Origin: Stereocaulon alpinum
Taxonomy: Eukaryota; Ascomycota; Lecanoromycetes; Lecanorales; Stereocaulaceae
DNA length: 64,000 nt
Reading direction: 5' to 3'
NCBI GenBank assembly: GCA_018257865.1
Contig: JAEUBA010000002.1
Location: 496,001 to 560,000, forward strand
Part shown: positions 58,201 to 64,000 of the stretch, piece by piece
How positions within the stretch are numbered: the stretch's first letter is position 1
Layout of the letters: the number at the start of each line of letters is the position of its first letter
Notes under the pieces: generated by a model
What the model was told of the DNA's origin: nothing
Database searches by the model: none
What the model saw: only the letters and a program-made list of their open reading frames with translations
Program-made: the position numbers and the translations under genes

Positions 58201-58905
58201 GGAGAATTAGAACGTTTCTATCACTATCTCCTCCATCGTAACCAGGCTGGCAAATGCTCTGGCTGGTATCGACGTCCCCGTTCATTGAATGGAACCAGAA
58301 GTGCGTGTCTTTCGCCGCGTAGGATCTTATTTGACTATCACCTTGCTTCTGAGACGCCAGTGATATTTCCTTGGCTTTATAGGCCAAACGAGTAGAATGA
58401 ATTAGTGCTCGGGCCGATGTTTCACGAAGGAGATGTTGTGCCGCAGCAGGACTAAGACGCGCAGAGAGCAATAGCACCTGTATCTTGCTTTGAGCTCGAT
58501 TTTAAAAGTGTTCACCGCCTGTATCTTACTTACAGGTACGCCCAAGCTCATCAAAGTGTATGCATGAACGAGCAGATTGATATCACTGTCGAGAAGAAGA
58601 GCAATTGGAGAACTTTTGCGAGTGCCGACTCCATCTTTGACTATTTCGGGAAGTACCAGCTCCTGCATAGACGATCTGAGCCATTGTGCGCAAAAGCAAA
58701 TCGCGTGTTTGAGCTGGGCGTTCGTGACGTGCAGAAAGCTCGGGAAGTCCTCGAGCAGCGCCTTCTCGGCCTGGATACAAAATGTGTAGTCAGCATTGAA
58801 TTTGGCGTTGAAATCAATCAATTGTGGTATAGACTGCACGGTGTGCTCATCCTTGTTTGTGAAGCTAATGCTAGGGCGGTTGAACTGAAGGGGACCTCCT
58901 CTCAT
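55230..58905 (-). CDS. NRPS-like carboxylate reductase (A-T-R)
   Basis: Exons 58534-58905, 58064-58477, 55932-58004 and 55230-55874 give 1167 aa. The adenylation domain (residues 1 to about 530) has LILHSSGTTGLPKP (A3) at about 215-226 and LLNHFGTTESGPL (A5). The carrier domain has ELGMDSLQAVEL with phosphopantetheine Ser615. The NAD(P)H thioester-reductase domain starts with VLLTGSTGSLGCHLVAHL near residue 700 and has the YAEAK catalytic pair near 885. No condensation domain is present. Such enzymes activate a free aromatic acid as AMP ester, load it as a thioester and release it as aldehyde. Beside a PKS that ends in a hydrolase and not a reductase, it very likely reduces the PKS product. 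The first intron's acceptor (58478 versus an AG 6 bp upstream) is uncertain by two residues. Confidence 0.94.
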
Positions 58906-59815
58906 CGTTAAGGCTACGCAAGATGTGCTTGAGAGGATATGAGGTTCAACAAAAGTGTGGATGACATTGAAACACTCATCTAAAAACAGGATCTTTTCGA
59001 TATCGCTATCCCTGTCCTCCGAACACCAATCTTTGAGGACCTGAGTAGCTCAAGGGGCCGAGTGTACTGCATGGTGCGCAAGCGACGTATCATCGTCAAC
59101 ATGCTGAAGCGGAGCTTTCTTGAGACGCGCACAATCACGAGTGAGCCAATATACGTTAGATGTGCTTCTGTGAGACAGGCTGGCCCCAATAACTTTGATA
59201 GGTAATTGGTGGTTCGGTTATACGGAAAGCCAGCCTGAGAGAAATTTGCTATCTTGGATCTTTTCTGTTGCAGAAATTAATTGCGATGTTTTGACACGCA
59301 AGCTGTTTAGTGTTTGGGATCCATTGAAGAAGCAGGTGATGTGATCCCTATCATTCTGAATGTGGTTTTGTCCGAGAATCTGATCAGGTACTTTCCGAAG
59401 CGCTTCCCCCAGCTGTCGGAGGATTGTTTCACCGGCAAGATGACTTTCCGCCTAACTTAGCGTCTGGCGGGCTTGGCAAAACAAAGCCGCGATGTAACCC
59501 GAATCTAGGCGAGACTGCTTCGAGGCACTTGATGAAATACGTACACGGGTACATATGCTTAACACGAAACGGACTTGATCAAGCTCTTGGAAACGGAACC
59601 TTGGCACACCATATGAGTATTACCAAACACGTCACCATATGTGCGAGGTGAAGCTACGGGAAGAAACTAGTGGTGGCGCCAAATCGTTCATTTGGCAGCC
59701 ATAAGAAATGTCCTAATATACATGCAAGTAGGCCACGCGAAGTAGTAACTACCATTTCTCATCATGTTCTCTGGATCCTTATCGGGAGCAGTACTGACGT
59801 CTTCATGCTCCGAGG
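58906..59815. other. Intergenic, carboxylate-reductase promoter
   Basis: About 910 bp lie between two minus-strand genes. No gene is supported; the short frames (for example 58980-59189 minus) lack motifs. Confidence 0.45.
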
Positions 59816-61901
59816 TTATGCAACAGCACTAACAATGTTTTTGTTCTTCACTGATCTCCATTCCATTCCAACAGCCCCCAGCAGCGAGAGGCATGCCAAA
59901 CATAACGCCACCTGAAAGGTTTTGACCAACGCCGCGTTGTAGGCAACCAAGACTTCCGGAAGGTAAGCAGTTGGAATTGCGTCCCGGAGGTGTGTGGCGC
60001 CACTTTGAACGATGATCGTGGGGTTTAAATTCGGTATGTGTATCGCAAGGATCCCGCTCACCAGATGATTCGTGAAGACACTTTGAGCAATCGTCACGAA
60101 CATGGCACCTCCTAGTAATTGAATGAAGACCATTATCGCCGTGCCAGTTGGAATGTCTACTAGGGCCAGTACAGTTTGCGCGGCGACAGCGGTCTGCTGA
60201 AAGCCCCAGCCACTGCCAAGACCGAACAGAATCTGGTAGCCGATCCACTTTGCAGTGCTCGAATCGACCTGGAGTGTTGTAAGAAGGCCAGCACCGATGC
60301 TCATGAAGATAAGACTGAGGAAGATGAATGGCATGTAATAGCCGAATCGCGTTGTCAGAGCACCCGCTGAAATCACGCCAAGAACATTACCCAGTATCAT
60401 TGGTAGTGTGTCGATCCCGGATGTTAAAGGACTAACGCCCTTGATGGCCTGGAACCATATGGGAAGATAGTATATGAAAACATAGTAGGTGCCTCCCAAA
60501 CACACGGCGAAAAAGGCTCCAAAGGCGACACTTCGCTGGCGAGCTATTCGTGGAGGGACTGCTCAGACGTCAGCTAAGCTGTCATTCCGTTCTGACTAAA
60601 TCCATACCCGTAGCTGCTTCTCCTTCCCATATCTGCACTGCAATAAAAACGGTGAGAAGGAGGCCGAACATGATGAAGAGGAATATCATACGCCAGCTGC
60701 GCCAGGCATAGGTAGTCCCGGCCCATTGCTGATAGAATGAGCTATCAGTTTACAGCACCTCAACAATGCATTTGTGCTTGCAGGACTTACGAGAGCCAGG
60801 AGAAGGCATATGATGGCCGGAACGAACAGTAGAGTGCCAATGGGATCAAGCTGTTTGAAGACATCCATTGTACTGAGTCCGCGCCGAGAGTCTCTACGGG
60901 GAAGCCGCAGGAAGAGTACAAGCCCAACGGCCGTGAAGACCCTGTTCCGGTGTTAACAACATGCTTTTCCGAATAGTTGTGACTCGTACCCAAGAGGTAG
61001 ATTGATGTAAAAGCACCATCGCCACGTCACTTTTTCCGTGAAGACTCCGCCAAGCTGGACACTGATCAGTGTGAAACCTCAGAGGGATGATTCAATTAGA
61101 CTGTACCAGAGGTCCCACGACGCTAGCAATGCCGTACATGCCTCCAATCAGGCTTATGAAAACAGGCACTCGCTCCATCGCTACGATATGTGCAATGATG
61201 ATCATAGCTCCGCACAATATCTGGCCATCGACAGTGTCAGTATCGCACGTGACTCATGGACATGATAACGTTACAGCTGCAGAGCCGAAACCAGCAATAG
61301 CCCCTATTGAAGGTCAGTGATGGTGATCAAGATGGCTGCTAGCTGTGGCACGAGACTTACTGCCTACGATTAGTGATATAGAGTTGGGGGCCACGCCGCA
61401 AATCAGAGAGCCGACTTCAAAGATAAAAAGACCGGACAAGAAGACCCATTTGATGCTGAAGAACCTGTAAAGCTTTCCATAAAGGAGCTGAAATGCGCAG
61501 GTCGTTAAAAGGTACACAGACCCGTACCATCCAACATCATTCAGGTTCTTGAATTGATCTGTGATGTACGGAATTGCGGTGGCAATGATGGTGTTGTCTA
61601 AAGCGACACAAAACACCGCAAAGCAGAGACCCAGAAGTGTGATGAATAGCCTGAAGCCTTTGAGAGGTTGAGATGACTCTAACGTGGGTGTGGGATCCCC
61701 GTCCATCTCGTCGGTCGTGTGCTCGCCTTTGTTGGTCATGGGTAAGGTGTCCCCATCCATTTCTTCGGTCGTGTGCTCGCCTTTATTGGTCATGGATAAG
61801 GGGTCCACGTCCGTCTCCTTGGTCGCGTGCTCGCCTTTGTCGGCCATGGTCATTTCACTAGGTAGATTCGAGCCTGGCATAGTATATTCCATAGTGACCA
61901 A
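59816..61901 (-). CDS. MFS transporter, 14-TMS drug/metabolite exporter type
   Basis: Seven exons (61361-61901, 61275-61303, 61107-61220, 60990-61054, 60791-60941, 60608-60728, 59816-60558) give 587 aa; exon 2 is only 29 bp. The family marks are ALDNTIIATAIPYITDQF (motif in TM1), WYGSVYLLTTCAFQLLYGKLY, GRAIAGFGSAA, GMYGIASVVGPLLGG and WRWCFYINLPLG (the 14-TMS DHA signature). The cytosolic N-terminus contains three 18-residue tandem repeats before TM1. Such pumps export cluster products or protect the producer. The start may be Met1 (61901) or Met4. It is divergent from the Zn2Cys6 gene across 600 bp, which suggests shared control. Confidence 0.93.
61686..61847. repeat. Coding minisatellite, three 54-bp units
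   Basis: Three adjacent 54-bp units encode residues 19-36, 37-54 and 55-72 of the MFS transporter, each with the core KGEH(A/T)T(K/E/D)E. The second and third are most alike and the first more diverged. The unit is a multiple of three, so copy changes keep the reading frame. Confidence 0.9.
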
Positions 61902-62503
61902 GTGTTAGGCAAATCTTGAAAAAGATTACAACGATAGACGAGACTTTTCCGATATCCAATGAAATGAGCAAGTGGCGCAAGTAATCTTTGCCGTCATAGG
62001 ATCTCGAAAATAGAGTGATTGGGACTAGAGTAATTTGAACTTGGAGGGTAGGATTTACGGCTATGTTGATATTCATTAATTTGCGGACTTAACGTGGGGT
62101 TACGAAAATTACTGCATGGGGAAAACGCAAAACGTTAAGGCTTGGCTGAGGAACCACAACGGGCTTTAGATATTGCCTTATTGGGTATAGAACCACGCGG
62201 GTCCCAGCTCGGCGAAAATTACCCATCCCTCTTTCGATAGTAGACATGACGGGATCGTCCGCACCCCTGTACCGCCAACCTCGGGTCTTACAGCTCTTCT
62301 TCTGCCAAGCCCAATCACGTGGTCTTGGCATTCCCTATCACAAACCACAAGCTACCATGCACATCTCAGCAAAATGACCTAACAGCAACTTCTCAGGCTG
62401 TCAGAGCTTATATATACGGATTATACCTGTCAAAATTCATCATGAGAGTTTGAATTGTGATGAAAGTCCGCTCCTCAATCCTAAGCAGCCTCAAAACTAA
62501 GCC
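61902..62503. promoter_or_regulatory. Divergent promoter of the MFS and regulator genes
   Basis: This is a 600-bp region with a clear tatatata at 62409-62416, about 90 bp before the regulator's ATG. CCG/CGG triplets occur close together at about 62258-62285 (tccgcacccc, accgccaacctcggg), possible Zn2Cys6 sites for autoregulation. This is an inference from motif form only. Confidence 0.45.
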
Positions 62504-64000
62504 ATGGCCGAAAAGTCGCCCTTTCATAACAAATTCCGTGTCGATGGCTACGCTTCACGGGCATCCTCATCTGCTAAGGTCACCAAAAGACACCGCATTC
62601 CGCTGTCGTGTGCTCCTTGTAGAGTAAGGAAGTAGGCTTTTCCTGGCTCCTTCTAGCTCATGTGCTGACTACGCTAGGCTGAGATGTAATCGTGCACAAC
62701 CCTGTGAGCACTGTAGTATGCAGGGAGATGCTACTTTGTGTTCATATGCCACTGCTGCCAACCCACAATCTACTCTAGGTAGCGGCAAGGTTCAAGATAC
62801 CGAGGATCAGCTACATTGTCTTGAACATTTAGTGGCGGAGGCAATAAAGTTGCATCAAGGTAAAACACAGAGTCCCGTACGTAGTATCAACCCATCCATA
62901 ACGATGTATTATTGATGGTTCTTTTGATTCAGAATAGCATAGACTTCGCACTTAATCTCTCGTCCGGTGCCTCCTCGGACGGTCTTCAGACGGAAATATC
63001 CACCCCAGAAGGAAATCAATTCGCAACAGTAGGACCGACAACATGGACTGTTATTCTGGGCAATGTATGTCAAGCTTATGCGCTGATAGCACTCCGGCGC
63101 TGACCTGCCAAGATACAAGATGTCATAGTTGACCTAGGTGCCAACGCTGACAATGTGTCGATTGGTAATGATGAAAATTTTTCACGAACTGCGAGTGGGA
63201 CCGAGGACATTAGCATCTTTACTGTCAGAAGACCACCGAGTCTGGAGACCGTGCTTTGCGAGTTGCCGCCGCGTGAAGAGGTTGACAGATACCTTTCTAA
63301 ATACTTCAACGTGAAATACGTCGTCCTCCGTACGTACTGTACTTCCGTAATCGTACTAGGGACACTAATATACGATAGCTACCATACATATTTACAGCTT
63401 TCAAAGAATGGTGACTCACTCCAACGCCTCATGGGGTAAAAGCTAATTGAAGAAGTACGAGGAATTCTGGAAGGATCCTTATCAAGTCCCGATCTTTTGG
63501 ATTGCGCAGCTCTTCGCAATTCTATCTATATCAGCCCTACTCAGCGACCTAAGAGGTTCTGGGCCCAACAAGAATAGTGGCCATTCGTCCACCAAGAACC
63601 AATTCCTCAAGGCAGCCGCTCAATGTCTGACCCTCGGCAACTTTACACAACCTCACAGGTATGTTATTGAAGCATTACTCCTGTACACTCAATGCAAGTA
63701 CATGTGCAGCCCAGAGCCTGTCGGTGAGCTGTGGGTACTGTTTGGCCTGGTCGTGCGTCAAGCCCTTCGCATGGGCTACCACCGTGATCCCGATCACCTC
63801 CAGAACATTACAGTCTTCGAAGGAGAAATGCGACGCCGCTCCTGGGCCGTTTTGCGCCAACTTGACCTTTTGAACAGCTACCAAATGGGTCTTCCAAGTT
63901 CGACACAATCGCTTCACTCTGATACCGCACTTCCACGCAACCTTCAGGACTCGGATTTTGACGAAGCTAGTACAGCTCTACCTGTTGCACGGCCTGAGAC
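62504..64000 (+). CDS. Zn2Cys6 transcription factor, cut by the window end
   Basis: Six exons (62504-62631, 62678-62876, 62933-63064, 63113-63329, 63379-63410, 63453 onward) stay in frame to the last base, giving about 419 residues. The binuclear cluster is C36-x2-C39-x6-C46-x5-C52-x2-C55-x8-C64, completed across the first intron. The later part is the fungal-specific transcription-factor domain, with KYEEFWKDPYQVPIFW, GLVVRQALRMGYHRDP and RRRSWAVLRQLDLLNSYQMGLPSS. The 42-bp fifth intron is unusually short, and exon 5 is 32 bp. I accept them because they restore TIHIYSFQRM-KYEEFW, the usual I-H..F..Y..FW pattern. Position at the cluster's edge, divergent from the exporter, suggests it is the pathway-specific activator. 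The C-terminus lies beyond 64000. Confidence 0.9.

Noticed and set aside
35026..64000. Tropolone or meroterpenoid cluster
   Set aside because: The PKS lacks a reductase domain, and no FAD monooxygenase, prenyltransferase or terpene cyclase is visible, although a 2OG dioxygenase and P450 are present. Genes beyond 64000 could change this.
1..64000. CRISPR arrays, operons or bacterial-type ribosome binding sites
   Set aside because: The window is eukaryotic with spliced genes; no regularly spaced repeat array was seen.
1..64000. tRNA or rRNA genes
   Set aside because: No cloverleaf with A and B box spacing or rRNA-like stretch was recognised by eye. A tRNAscan run would be decisive.

Overview
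The window is nuclear DNA of a filamentous ascomycete (Pezizomycotina, possibly Dothideomycetes). The evidence is many introns of about 50-60 bp with clean GT..AG ends, a velvet-family regulator, a non-reducing polyketide synthase (NR-PKS) and Zn2Cys6, GMC and P450 genes. I cannot name the species. All exon coordinates were derived by eye from splice signals, frame continuity and family motifs.

Region 1 (1-34 kb) is mostly conserved genome. In order it holds: a tiny Cys-rich ORF; a small secreted protein; a secreted acid sphingomyelinase-like phosphodiesterase; an uncharacterised gene; the wreck of a HeLo-like N-terminal-domain gene with in-frame stops and frameshifts; a membrane-anchored alpha/beta hydrolase; a RING/RGG/RS protein; CTP synthase with two micro-exons; a VelC-like velvet regulator; a small membrane protein; pyruvate dehydrogenase E1 alpha; the CCT theta chaperonin subunit; a four-helix membrane protein whose 3' end carries a 50-bp tandem duplication; and an F-box/WD40 ubiquitin-ligase receptor. 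Large gaps (15.9-18.7, 20.1-22.3 and 32.4-35.0 kb) show no supportable gene.

Region 2 (35-64 kb, running off the right edge) is a secondary-metabolite gene cluster: NR-PKS (SAT-KS-MAT-PT-ACP-CMeT-hydrolase, 2614 aa), 2-oxoglutarate/Fe(II) dioxygenase, P450, short-chain dehydrogenase, GMC oxidoreductase with a secretory-type N-terminus, O-methyltransferase, an NRPS-like A-T-R carboxylate reductase, an MFS exporter and a Zn2Cys6 regulator cut by the window end.

The likely logic is as follows. The PKS makes a C-methylated orsellinate-type aromatic acid and releases it through its C-terminal hydrolase. The A-T-R enzyme reduces the acid to the aldehyde. The dioxygenase and P450 oxidise methyl or ring positions, the SDR and GMC enzymes adjust alcohol and carbonyl levels, the methyltransferase caps a phenol, the MFS protein exports, and the Zn2Cys6 protein switches the cluster on. 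No prenyltransferase, terpene cyclase or FAD monooxygenase was seen, which argues against a DMOA-type meroterpenoid or a tropolone. The gene set recalls cichorine- and ustethylin-type pathways (from memory, not checked), but the exact product is open.
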